Source of the DNA: JAICLV01 sp036380925
GTDB taxonomy: Bacteria > Actinomycetota > Actinomycetes > Acidothermales > Acidothermaceae
Direction: 5' to 3'
Length of the DNA stretch: 9,987 nucleotides
Assembly: GCA_036380925.1 (NCBI GenBank)
Contig: DASVDW010000017.1
Span: 1 to 9,987 of the forward strand
In this document: one piece after another, positions 1-7,200 of the stretch
Layout: every line of letters begins with the position of its first letter
How positions within the stretch are numbered: position 1 is the first letter of the stretch
The notes under the pieces: generated by a model
Told to the model about the DNA's origin: nothing
Database searches by the model: none
Seen by the model: the letters and a program-made list of their open reading frames with translations, nothing else
Program-made: the position numbers and the translations under genes

Positions 1-278
1 GTCGCCATCGGCACCACCAGGCCGGTCTCCTCCAACGCCTGACGGAACCGCCCGATCAACTTCTCCCGCTCCGACTCACTAGACCCGAACGGCACCACGT
101 CATCGTCATGAAACGTCACCCCCCACGCCCCCAACTCCGCCAACCGATGCACCGACTCCACCGGATCCAACGCCGGCCGCGTCGCATCCCCAAACGGATC
201 ACGCGCCGGCCACCCCACCGTCCACAACCCAAACGTGAACCGATCACCAACCGACGGAACAAACGAATCGGACGACAC
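1..278 (-). CDS. xylA: Xylose isomerase, N-terminal part (runs off the left edge)
   Basis: This is the N-terminal part (92 full codons) of D-xylose isomerase, the cytoplasmic metal-dependent enzyme that converts xylose to xylulose. The reading frame gives RFTFGLWTVGW, then ARDPFGDATR, DPVESVHRLAELGAWGVTFH and DDDVVPFGSSESERE, which is the typical start of the actinobacterial TIM-barrel enzyme. H57 and D60 in FHDDD correspond to the ring-opening His/Asp pair of the family, W19 and F29 to sugar-pocket aromatics; the metal ligands lie beyond the window. The GTG start at 278-276 is chosen because GAGGAG lies just upstream and the N-terminal length fits the family. Codon use is odd: about two thirds of codons end in G, about one in ten in C and none in A, with GGG, TTT and GAT preferred, unlike the C-ending codons of the other genes. 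Identity is strong; completeness cannot be judged. Confidence 0.95.
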   Translation of the reverse strand, partial: MSSDSFVPSVGDRFTFGLWTVGWPARDPFGDATRPALDPVESVHRLAELGAWGVTFHDDDVVPFGSSESEREKLIGRFRQALEETGLVVPMA

Positions 279-279
279 G

Positions 280-289
280 GGAGCGCTCC
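280..289. other. 10-bp palindrome over the xylA Shine-Dalgarno
   Basis: GGAGCGCTCC is a perfect 10-bp palindrome ending one base before the xylA GTG, and its GGAG is part of the ribosome-binding sequence. It is too compact to make a strong RNA hairpin. It could be a half-operator or chance in GC-rich DNA. Confidence 0.3.
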
Positions 290-328
290 TCGAGAAATGC
301 GTGCACGGAAAGGGCAGGTGCCTGGTCG

Positions 329-356
329 AACCTATCTTGGCGCACGACTCGGCCAA
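329..356 (-). promoter_or_regulatory. Possible xylA promoter
   Basis: Read on the minus strand, TTGGCC and TAGGTT are separated by 16 bp and lie about 50 bp upstream of the xylA GTG. TAGGTT fits the actinobacterial TAnnnT -10 pattern; the -35 is a partial match to TTGACA. The rest of the 160-bp gap (279-438) shows no convincing gene. A weak 5-bp stem (CGGCG/CGCCG) lies at its right-hand end, after the stop of the membrane-protein gene. This is a pattern match only. Confidence 0.3.
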
Positions 357-438
357 GGTGTTCGACACATCTCTCGGAAGTTTTCGGCTCGGACCTGACA
401 CCCAACGGACGGCGCCCATCTACGCCGGTTAGCGGTCC

Positions 439-1026
439 CTATTTGTCGAAAGTTCCGGACCACACCGCGCGCGATCCGGCCTCGCCCGTCCGGTAGACCT
501 GCTGCACCGACCCGACCGCCGCCACCACCGCGATGACCGCGACCACGACGCGCAGGGCGAGCCGGCGCCTGGCCGTGGCACGCACCACGGCGGGCGACGT
601 CGTCGTCGTCCCCGTTGACGCGTGAACGGTCGACCCGGACGACGGGGCGCCCGCGTTCGGCCGCCGTCGCGCCCCGATCGCCAGTGTGCGGTGTCCTTCA
701 AGGACGGCCGCGGCCCACACGACCAAGGACGCGACGAACAACGCGATCACCCAGGGCAGCATCTGGTTGCCCAGATTGATGTGGTGCTGGATCGCGGGGT
801 TGACCGGGAATCGAAGGTGGTGCTGAAGCCAGTGACCCGCGTTTGTGGTGATCGGCACCGCGGCGAGCGCGGCGAGCGCGGCGAGCGCGGGCAGCCAGTT
901 GAGCCAGCGCCGAGCTGCCGGCCACACGCCGGCGATAAGCACAAGGACGGCGGCGACCGGCACGATGGCGATCACAACGTGGACTAGCAAGATGTGTGCC
1001 GGCAGGCCGTTCACTACGGTCGGCAT
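439..1026 (-). CDS. DUF2231-type four-helix membrane protein
   Basis: This 195-residue integral membrane protein has four predicted transmembrane helices at about residues 10-34, 42-60, 88-110 and 155-175. A hydrophilic Ser/Thr/Arg-rich loop (about 111-155) lies between helices 3 and 4. The start NGLPAHILLVHVVI, the third helix opening with LGNQMLPW, and the C-terminal RTGEAGSRAVWSG resemble the DUF2231 pattern (GLPLHPLLVH at the start, vGhSGA-AVW at the end). The family has no firmly assigned function. Histidines are frequent (H11, H16, H65, H69, H70, H81, H82), so heme or metal binding is conceivable but unproven. The ATG at 1026 has GAGGGAG four bases upstream. It is transcribed towards xylA, 160 bp away, and divergently from the GGDEF-EAL gene. 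Helix 2 carries an Ala-Leu-Ala repeat encoded by a 9-bp tandem repeat. Confidence 0.8.
   Translation of the reverse strand: MPTVVNGLPAHILLVHVVIAIVPVAAVLVLIAGVWPAARRWLNWLPALAALAALAAVPITTNAGHWLQHHLRFPVNPAIQHHINLGNQMLPWVIALFVASLVVWAAAVLEGHRTLAIGARRRPNAGAPSSGSTVHASTGTTTTSPAVVRATARRRLALRVVVAVIAVVAAVGSVQQVYRTGEAGSRAVWSGTFDK
860..886. repeat. 9-bp tandem repeat, three copies
   Basis: GCGGCGAGC occurs three times head to tail. It lies inside the second transmembrane helix of the DUF2231-type gene and on the minus strand encodes the repeating Ala-Leu-Ala of that helix. It is in frame, so copy-number change would alter helix length by three residues at a time. Confidence 0.8.
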
Positions 1027-1194
1027 GAGACTCCCTCACGGCTGTGGCCCGAACCCTCGGGATGACCCTCTGGTCTGGCTACGCATGCGCGCCGCCGCCG
1101 GTTCAGCGCCGGGCTGGTTCACGCGGTTCGACACGATCTTTTCTCAGGACCGGCGGTTCGCGGCCGAAAACGATCGACAGAAGGGAGTGACCGC

Positions 1195-3468
1195 ATGCCT
1201 GGACCCGGGGCGTTGGTCATGCGCGGCCGCGACCTGGGATTTTGGCGCGCGCTCTGTGTCGGGCTGACGGCCGCGTACGCGGCGTGTGCGATCGTGCCGC
1301 GCGGTGGGTCCGGCTACTCGCTCGCCGTCGACGGCGTGCTCTACACGGCGGCGTACGGAGCGTGCGCGCTGTGCTGCGCGACACGCGCGCCGATCGCGTC
1401 GGGCTCGACGGCGATCTGGCGGCTGTTCGCCGCCGGCTTCGGCATGTACACGCTCGGCTGGGCCGCCCTTTCGTGGTACCTCACGCGATCGCCGGAGCAA
1501 CCGATCCCGTCGTTCGCCGACCTCGGCTGGGTTGGCCTGTACCCGTTGGCCTTCGCCGCGATCGTGCAGCTCATGCGCCGACTGCGGGCGGACCGATCGT
1601 CGGTCCTCACCCTGCTCGACGCCGTGGTGGCCGGCCTTGGCTCCGCCGCGGTGTGCGCCGCGCTCGTGTTGCCGGCGGTCGCGTCCAGCGCGTCCGGGCC
1701 CGAGACCGGCTGGCTGGTGACGTTGACCGACGTCGCCTATCCGTCGGGTGACCTGCTGCTGCTCGGCGGGGTGGTGGCCGCCGTGCTGGTGGCGCGGTTC
1801 CGGGTGCCCGCCGCGGTCTGGGTGTTGTTGGCGGCGGTCGTCGCGCTGCTGGCGTGCGACTCCACCTACGTGGCCGGGATCGCGACCGGCACCTTCGCGT
1901 GGGACAGCTGGCAGCGAACCGGCTGGCTGGTCGCCGTGCTGGCCGTGACGCTGTTCTCCGGCGCGCGATTCGACGCCCAGCCAGCTCGCGAGGGGTCGTC
2001 CTGGTTGGTGCACTCGGTGCCCGGCCTGGCCATCATGTCCAGCCTGGTCATCTTGCTCGTTCGCAGTCATGGTCGGCTGGAGCCGGTGGTGGCCGGGCTG
2101 GCGGCGGTGACCGTGGCGGTCGCGGTGGCGCGGCTGATGCTGTCGTTCCACGAGGCGCGCGCATTGGCCCACAGCCAATGGCTCGCGCACACCGACGAGC
2201 TCACCGGTTTGGTGAACCGGCGCGGTTTCCACGACATCGCCGCGCGTGCGCTCGCTGGCGCCACGAACCCCATGGCGGTGCTGCTGGTCGACCTCGACGG
2301 CTTCAAAGACATCAACGACGGCCTTGGCCACCCGACCGGCGACGAGTTGCTGCGCGCGCTCGGACGGCGTTTGCAGCGCGAGGCGCACAACGGGGCCGCG
2401 ACGATCGTGGTGGCGCGTATCGGCGGCGACGAGTTCGCGATTCTCGCGGACGACGCGGACCATCGCGCCGACGTGGTCGCCCGCGACGTGCTCGCCGCGA
2501 TCCGGGAGCCGTTCTACATCCAGGCGTTGGACTTGCGGATCGACGCCAGCATCGGTATCGCCTCTTCGGGCGATCACGGCGGCGGGCTTGACGACCTGGT
2601 GCGCCGCGCGGACATCGCCATGTACAAGGCCAAAGCTCGGCATCTGGGCGCGTTGCGATATTCGGCGGAAGCGGAGCAGAGCGCCACACAGCTCCGGCTG
2701 ATGGCCCAACTGCGGTACGCGCTTGAGCACGATCCCGAGCAGCTCGTGCTGCACTACCAACCCAAAGTGAACCTGCTCAGCGGGCGCCTGGCCGGCGTGG
2801 AAGCGCTGGCGCGCTGGCAGCACGAGGAACGTGGCCTGCTGATGCCCGCCGAGTTCTTGCCGTTGGTGCAAAAGGCGCGGCTGCAGCGGTTGCTGACGGA
2901 ACGGGTGTTGGAACGAGTGCTCGCCGAACTTCCGCTCTGGCGGGGAGAGTTGCGTGGCCAACCCGTCGCGGTGAACCTGCCGGCCGAGTCGGTCAGCGAC
3001 CCGACGCTCGTCGACTGCGTCGCGAACTTGCTTCGCCAGACCGAAACGCCGGCTCACCGCCTTCAACTGGAGATCACCGAGGATTTCCTGATGGCGGACC
3101 TGGACGGCGCTCGCGTTGTCCTGGAGCGGTTGCGGTCACTGGGCGTCGCGATCAGCATCGATGATTACGGCACCGGGTATTCGTCCCTCGCCTATCTCCG
3201 CGACCTGCCCGTGGACGAGCTGAAACTGGATCGGGCGTTCGTGTCGCCGATCATGCGCGACGAGCGCGCCGCCGCGATCGTTCGTTCCACGATTGAACTC
3301 GCGCATTCGCTGGGTTTGCGCATGGTCGCCGAAGGTATCGAGGACACCGAGACGTGGCACCGGTTGCTGGCCATGGGCTGTGACGTTGGTCAGGGTTATC
3401 TCTTCGGCTATCCGCAGCCCGGCGCGGCGTTGGTGGACTCCCTCGAACGACTGCGGTCAACCGCATGA
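1195..3468 (+). CDS. Membrane GGDEF-EAL protein (cyclic-di-GMP cyclase/phosphodiesterase)
   Basis: This 757-residue inner-membrane protein is predicted to make and/or break cyclic-di-GMP. The first ~320 residues form about ten transmembrane helices. They carry FADLGWVGLYP (107-117) and DVAYPSGDLLLL (179-190), motifs I associate with actinobacterial membrane-sensor GGDEF proteins. The GGDEF domain spans about 331-495: DELTGLVNRRGF, DLDGFKDIND and an intact GGDEF at 410-414, so it should be catalytically competent. The RxxD inhibitory site expected at 401-404 reads AATI. The EAL domain spans about 503-750 with EAL at 536-538. The usual metal and catalytic positions are present: N594, E626, D656-D657 in DDYGTGYSSL, K677, E713 and Q733. 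The ATG at 1195 is preferred because AAGGGAG lies seven bases upstream; an in-frame ATG at 1219 is the alternative. I see no clear promoter in 1027-1194. Which activity dominates in vivo cannot be told. Confidence 0.93.
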   Translation: MPGPGALVMRGRDLGFWRALCVGLTAAYAACAIVPRGGSGYSLAVDGVLYTAAYGACALCCATRAPIASGSTAIWRLFAAGFGMYTLGWAALSWYLTRSPEQPIPSFADLGWVGLYPLAFAAIVQLMRRLRADRSSVLTLLDAVVAGLGSAAVCAALVLPAVASSASGPETGWLVTLTDVAYPSGDLLLLGGVVAAVLVARFRVPAAVWVLLAAVVALLACDSTYVAGIATGTFAWDSWQRTGWLVAVLAVTLFSGARFDAQPAREGSSWLVHSVPGLAIMSSLVILLVRSHGRLEPVVAGLAAVTVAVAVARLMLSFHEARALAHSQWLAHTDELTGLVNRRGFHDIAARALAGATNPMAVLLVDLDGFKDINDGLGHPTGDELLRALGRRLQREAHNGAATIVVARIGGDEFAILADDADHRADVVARDVLAAIREPFYIQALDLRIDASIGIASSGDHGGGLDDLVRRADIAMYKAKARHLGALRYSAEAEQSATQLRLMAQLRYALEHDPEQLVLHYQPKVNLLSGRLAGVEALARWQHEERGLLMPAEFLPLVQKARLQRLLTERVLERVLAELPLWRGELRGQPVAVNLPAESVSDPTLVDCVANLLRQTETPAHRLQLEITEDFLMADLDGARVVLERLRSLGVAISIDDYGTGYSSLAYLRDLPVDELKLDRAFVSPIMRDERAAAIVRSTIELAHSLGLRMVAEGIEDTETWHRLLAMGCDVGQGYLFGYPQPGAALVDSLERLRSTA

Positions 3469-3487
3469 GGTGATGCTCGACTCACCT
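3468..3487 (+). other. 6-bp hairpin overlapping the GGDEF-EAL stop codon
   Basis: AGGTGA and TCACCT form a perfect 6-bp inverted repeat with an 8-base loop, beginning at the last base of the stop codon. No T-run follows, so it is not a good intrinsic terminator. It contains the alternative ATG (3473) of the next gene and could affect coupling. Confidence 0.3.
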
Positions 3488-3538
3488 GTGGTGACGGGGT
3501 GCACGCGCGTATTCGGGTACCAGCAAGTCGTGTCGACG

Positions 3539-3871
3539 ATGACGAACCCGCGAGTGTGTTGGATGGCGCTGCGCGCCACCGGCGCCCTGGGTCTGATCGC
3601 CGTCGGAGCCGTGGCCGCCATGCCGTGGGTGTTCGTGCCGGCCGTCATCTTGCTCGCGTACTCAGCCGGTCCGCTGTTGAGCTGGTGGAGAGTGGAACGT
3701 CGCGTTCGCGCCGAGGCGGCTCTTGGGATCGCTCGCATCGAGACCTGGCTGCGGACCGCTCCCGCACTGCCGACAGCGAGCGTCGGCGCGGCATTTGAGT
3801 GTTGCCCGATCTGCGGCGTGCCCGTTGATCCGCGCAACGCGCGCTGCCGCCGGCACGGTGCGACCCGATGA
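3539..3871 (+). CDS. Small membrane protein with Cys-rich tail, unknown function
   Basis: I do not recognise this 110-residue protein. Residues 13-28 and 31-49 are hydrophobic and look like a transmembrane hairpin. A basic, amphipathic stretch follows (WRVERRVRAEAALGIARIETW, about 50-70, with one W counted on each side). The C-terminus has C88-C89-P-I-C92-G and C103-x2-H106, which resembles a small zinc-binding knuckle. The start is uncertain: no strong Shine-Dalgarno precedes ATG 3539. The frame is open further upstream, with an ATG at 3473 only four bases after the GGDEF-EAL stop (132 residues); GAGG sits too close to it for good initiation, but translational coupling is possible. GTG 3530 is another candidate. 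The long minus-strand frame over this region has no recognisable motif, while this frame has helices and a Cys motif. Confidence 0.6.
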   Translation: MTNPRVCWMALRATGALGLIAVGAVAAMPWVFVPAVILLAYSAGPLLSWWRVERRVRAEAALGIARIETWLRTAPALPTASVGAAFECCPICGVPVDPRNARCRRHGATR

Positions 3872-3877
3872 CACCCC

Positions 3878-3904
3878 TGGTCAACTATCGCATCACGATA
3901 TAAG
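3878..3904 (+). promoter_or_regulatory. Possible promoter before the 79-residue membrane protein
   Basis: TATAAG at 3899-3904 is a good -10 candidate in a locally AT-rich patch, unusual for this window. TGGTCA at 3878-3883 is a partial -35 match at a short 15-bp spacing. Transcription would start near 3911, just before the inverted repeat at 3918. Pattern match only. Confidence 0.35.
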
Positions 3905-3917
3905 CTGGCCTCGTCCG

Positions 3918-3933
3918 ATGCTCGCACGAGCAT
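3918..3933. promoter_or_regulatory. Perfect 7-bp inverted repeat, possible operator
   Basis: ATGCTCG-CA-CGAGCAT is a perfect dyad with a 2-bp centre. It lies between the candidate -10 (3899) and the GGGAGG Shine-Dalgarno (3937) of the next gene. The 2-base loop is too small for a good RNA hairpin, so a dimeric repressor site is the more natural reading; no protein can be named. Confidence 0.4.
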
Positions 3934-3948
3934 TCCGGGAGGCCGAAG

Positions 3949-4188
3949 ATGTCGGCGGAGATAGTGCTGTTCGCGCTTGGTGGCGCGACCCTCGTCGTGG
4001 TCCTCGTCATGGACACCCTGGGCGCCCTCGGGGTTTTCGGCGTCTTGCGGTTCACCGCGTGCCCCCGCTGTGATCGTTGGACGGTGCACGGCCTGGGCGC
4101 GACCGAGCTCAGTTGTCATCGGTGTCGCCGCCGGGACGTCCAGATGATCAGAGCGCATCGCCTTCACTGGCCGAATTTTGGCAGTTGA
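3949..4188 (+). CDS. Small single-pass membrane zinc-ribbon protein, unknown function
   Basis: This 79-residue protein has a long hydrophobic N-terminal segment (about residues 5-33), then CPRC (38-41) and CHRC (56-59), two CxxC pairs 14 residues apart. That spacing is typical of a rubredoxin-like or zinc-ribbon fold, so a membrane-tethered, metal-binding, probably cytoplasmic tail is likely. The tail is basic (RCRRRDVQMIRAHRLH). The start is well supported: GGGAGG lies six bases upstream of the ATG. It has its own candidate promoter and an inverted repeat upstream. The preceding gene has the same general plan (membrane segment, then Cys motif), although its Cys pattern differs, so a shared role is only a suggestion. 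No family is recognised and no catalytic residues are seen. Confidence 0.72.
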   Translation: MSAEIVLFALGGATLVVVLVMDTLGALGVFGVLRFTACPRCDRWTVHGLGATELSCHRCRRRDVQMIRAHRLHWPNFGS

Positions 4189-4196
4189 TCTCCGAT

Positions 4197-4227
4197 TTGA
4201 GCGGACCGAGGTGTCGGGGCCCAATAT
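4197..4227 (+). promoter_or_regulatory. Weak candidate promoter for the dehydrogenase operon
   Basis: TTGAGC at 4197-4202 and CAATAT at 4222-4227 are separated by 19 bp. Both match consensus partly and the spacing is long, so this is a tentative call. It is the best match I found in the 92-bp gap before the three-gene operon. Confidence 0.22.
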
Positions 4228-4233
4228 CGGGGC
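4214..4233 (+). repeat. Direct repeat TCGGGGC x2 around the candidate -10
   Basis: TCGGGGC occurs at 4214-4220 and again at 4227-4233, a 13-bp period, on either side of the CAATAT candidate -10. Paired direct repeats at a promoter can be regulator-binding sites, but two 7-bp copies may also be chance. Confidence 0.35.
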
Positions 4234-4242
4234 ACGATTCGT

Positions 4243-4279
4243 AGCGGCGATTAGTCCTTGTCCCTCACTGGGAGCCGCT
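4243..4279 (+). promoter_or_regulatory. Nested stem-loop that could mask the operon's first Shine-Dalgarno
   Basis: TCCC (4261-4264) pairs with GGGA (4270-4273) over a 5-base loop, and AGCGGC (4243-4248) pairs with GCCGCT (4274-4279), leaving a 12-base bulge. The Shine-Dalgarno GGGAG (4270-4274) would be wholly base-paired, two bases before ATG 4281. This could limit translation initiation. Stability was not calculated. Confidence 0.28.
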
Positions 4280-4280
4280 G

Positions 4281-7200
4281 ATGACTGTGATCGGCGAACG
4301 CGCGGAGCCGCGGATTACGGCAGAAGATCGAAACCCGCAGCGGCCGGAGTACGTGGCGACGCTGGCGAAAGAGTTGCGCCGTGCGGTGCGCGGGGAAGTC
4401 CGCTTTGACCCCGGCTCACGAGCGATGTACGCGTACGACGGATCCATCTACCGGCAGGTGCCGTTCGGCGTCGTGATCCCCAAAGACGCGGACGACGTCG
4501 TTGCCGCCGTTGACATTTGTCGCCGCCACGACGCGCCGATTTTCGGCCGTGGATGCGGCACCGGGGTTGCCGGTCAAACCGTCAACGCGGGCGTCGTCTT
4601 CGACTTCTCCAAGTACATGAACGGCGTCATCGGCCTCGACGCCGGGCGTCGCCTCGCGAACGTGTTGCCGGGCACGATCTGCGACACGCTGCGCGACCAG
4701 GCTGGCGAGCATGGATTGACGTTCGGGCCCGACCCGGCGACGCACGACCACTGCACGCTCGGCGGGATGATCGGCAACAACTCCTGCGGCACCCACTCGA
4801 TCACCGCCGGGAAAACCGTCGACAACGTCGAGTCGCTCGACATCTTGACCTACGACGGCTTGCGCATGACCGTCGGCGCGACGAGCGAGCGGGAGCTCGA
4901 GCAGATCATCGCCGCAGGAGGGCGGCGAGGCGAGATTTACGCTGGCCTGAAGCGGATCCGCGACCAGTACGCCGACGCTATTCGCAACGGCATGCCGCAG
5001 ATCCCGCGCCGCGTCTCCGGGTACAACCTGGACCAACTTCTGCCGGAGAACGGCTTCCACGTCGCGCGCGCCTTGGTCGGCACCGAGAGCACGTGCGCCC
5101 TTACGCTCGGCGCGCGCGTGCGGCTGGTCGACAACCCGCCGAAGCGCGCCCTGGTCGTGCTCGGCTACCCGGACATCCCAAGCAGCGGCCGAGACGCGTC
5201 TTGGATCATGTCGTTCAAACCGATCGGCCTCGAGTTCACCAGCGTGCACTGCCGCGACAACCTGCGCGCGAAGGGCTTCCATGTCGCCGACGAATTGCTT
5301 CCCCAAGGCGTCGCGTGGCTCATCACGGAGTTCGGCGGCGAAACCCAAGAAGAGGCCGACGAACACGCGAGGCGGCTGCTGCAGGCGCTTGAGCGGCGCC
5401 CGGACGCGCCGAGCCACAAGCTCTACGACGACCCGGAGGAGGAGACCGCGGTCTGGGAGCTGCGGCGGCACTCGGCTGGCTCCTCAAGGATGCCGGTCGG
5501 TCTCGGCGGCCACGGCGGTTGGACGAACTGGGAGGACGCCGCGGTCCCTCCGGAGCGGCTGGGCGACTATCTCGACGACTTTCTCCAGGTGCTCGACCGG
5601 CACGGTTATGACGGCGTCTTCTACGGGCACTGGGGGCAGGGTTGCGTGCACTGCCGCATCAACTGGGACTTGCGCACCACCGACGGCATCTTGAACTTCC
5701 GCCGATTCATGGAAGAGTCGGCCGACCTTGTCGTGTCGTACGGCGGGTCGCTTTCCGGCGAGCACGGCGACGGGCATGGCCGCGCCGAGCTGTGGCCGCG
5801 CATGTTCAGCCCGGAGCTGATGAGGGCGTTCGACGAGTTCAAGGCGGTATGGGACCCGATCGGACGGATGAACCCGCACAAGCTGATCGACCCGTACCAG
5901 ATGCACGAGCACTTGCGGGAGGGCACCGGTTGGCGGCCGCTCGAGCTGAAGACCGTGTTCAGCTTCCCGCAGGACGGCGGCAGCTTCGCCGAGGCGGCGG
6001 GCCGGTGCTACGGCGTCGGCAAGTGCCGGCACATAGCCGGCGGCACGATGTGCCCGAGCTTCATGGTGACGAGGGAGGAGAGGCACTCCACCCGCGGTCG
6101 CGCCAGGCTCTTGCAGGAGATGTCGGAGGCGTCCGGTCCGGTCGAAGGGCGTTGGCGCAACGAGGACGTCAAGGAGGCGCCTGACCTTTGCCTTGCCTGT
6201 AAGGGATGCAAGGGGGACTGCCCGATCAAGGTGGACATGGCCACCTACAAGGCCGAGTTCCTGCACCACTACTACAAAGGGAAGCTGCGCCCGCGCGCCG
6301 CTTACGCGATGGGCCTCATCCCCATCTGGGCGCGGCTCGCGTCCAACGCGCCGCGGCTGGCGAACCTCGCGACGCATCTGCCGGTTGTGTCACACGCGCT
6401 GAAGCTGGCGGGCGGGGTGTCGCTGCGTCGCCAGGCGCCGAAGTTCGCGGCCACGTCGTTCACGACCTGGTTCAGGTCGCACCAGCCGCGCAACCCCGGC
6501 GGCCCACCGGTCCTGCTGTGGGCCGACACGTTCACCAACTACTTCCACCCCGACATCGCGAAAGCAGCGCTTGAGGTGCTGGAGTCGGCCGGGTTCGACG
6601 TGCAGGTGCAGCCGGAGTCGCTGTGCTGCGGCCGGCCGTTCTACGACTACGGGATGCTGACGATGGCGCGCGCGTATCTGCGCCGGATTCTGGATCAGCT
6701 GCGCCCGCAGATCGTCGCCGGTCTGCCGATCGTGGGTCTCGAGCCAAGCTGCCTCGCGGTGTTCCGCGACGAGTTGCCGAACCTGTTTCCCCTCGACGAG
6801 GACGCGAAGCGGTTGCAGGCGCAAAGCTATCTGCTCAGCGAGTTCCTAACCGAGAAGGTGCCAGGCTGGAATCCGCCGCAGTTGCACAGAAAAGCGCTCG
6901 TGCAGGCGCATTGCCACCACCAGGCGGTGATGGGCTTTGCGGCGGAGCAGCGGCTGATGAACGCCATGGAGCTCGACGTCGACCACCCTGACGCCGGCTG
7001 TTGCGGCATGGCGGGAAGTTTCGGCTTCGAGTCCGGCGAGCACTACGACGTCTCGATGGGCGCCGGAGAGCGGGTGATCCTGCCAAAGGTGCGAGCGGCG
7101 AGCAAGGACACGGTCGTCATCGCGGACGGATTCAGCTGCCGGGAGCAAATCGAGCAGGGCACGGGGCGTCGGGCGCTTCACCTCGCGCAGGTGTTGCAAC

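Noticed and set aside
108..432. Two overlapping plus-strand open frames opposite the start of xylA
   Set aside because: Arg/Pro-rich or featureless translations; the minus strand here clearly encodes xylose isomerase up to 278 and its leader beyond.
576..592. Broken Fe-S motif in the dehydrogenase (first cluster, residues 576-592 of the protein encoded at 4281-7397) as a sign of inactivation
   Set aside because: The spacing C-x5-C-x8-CP differs from CxxCxxCxxxCP, but I recall the same arrangement from YdiJ-type enzymes, so it is probably normal for this family.
1027..1194. Promoters in the divergent gap between the DUF2231-type and GGDEF-EAL genes
   Set aside because: The gap must serve both genes, but I found no -35/-10 pair with acceptable spacing on either strand, only the Shine-Dalgarno sites.
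1144..3066. Minus-strand open frame of 640 residues opposite the GGDEF-EAL gene
   Set aside because: It is rich in Arg, Gln, His and Gly with no recognisable domain, and lies wholly antisense to a gene with intact GGDEF and EAL motifs. High GC makes long antisense frames common.
3457..4224. Minus-strand open frame of 255 residues
   Set aside because: It shows no domain or hydrophobic pattern, while the plus strand has two frames with membrane helices, Cys motifs and, for the second, a good Shine-Dalgarno.
4416..5471. Minus-strand open frame of 351 residues
   Set aside because: Antisense to the FAD-binding half of the dehydrogenase, whose motifs fix the coding frame; its own translation shows no motif.
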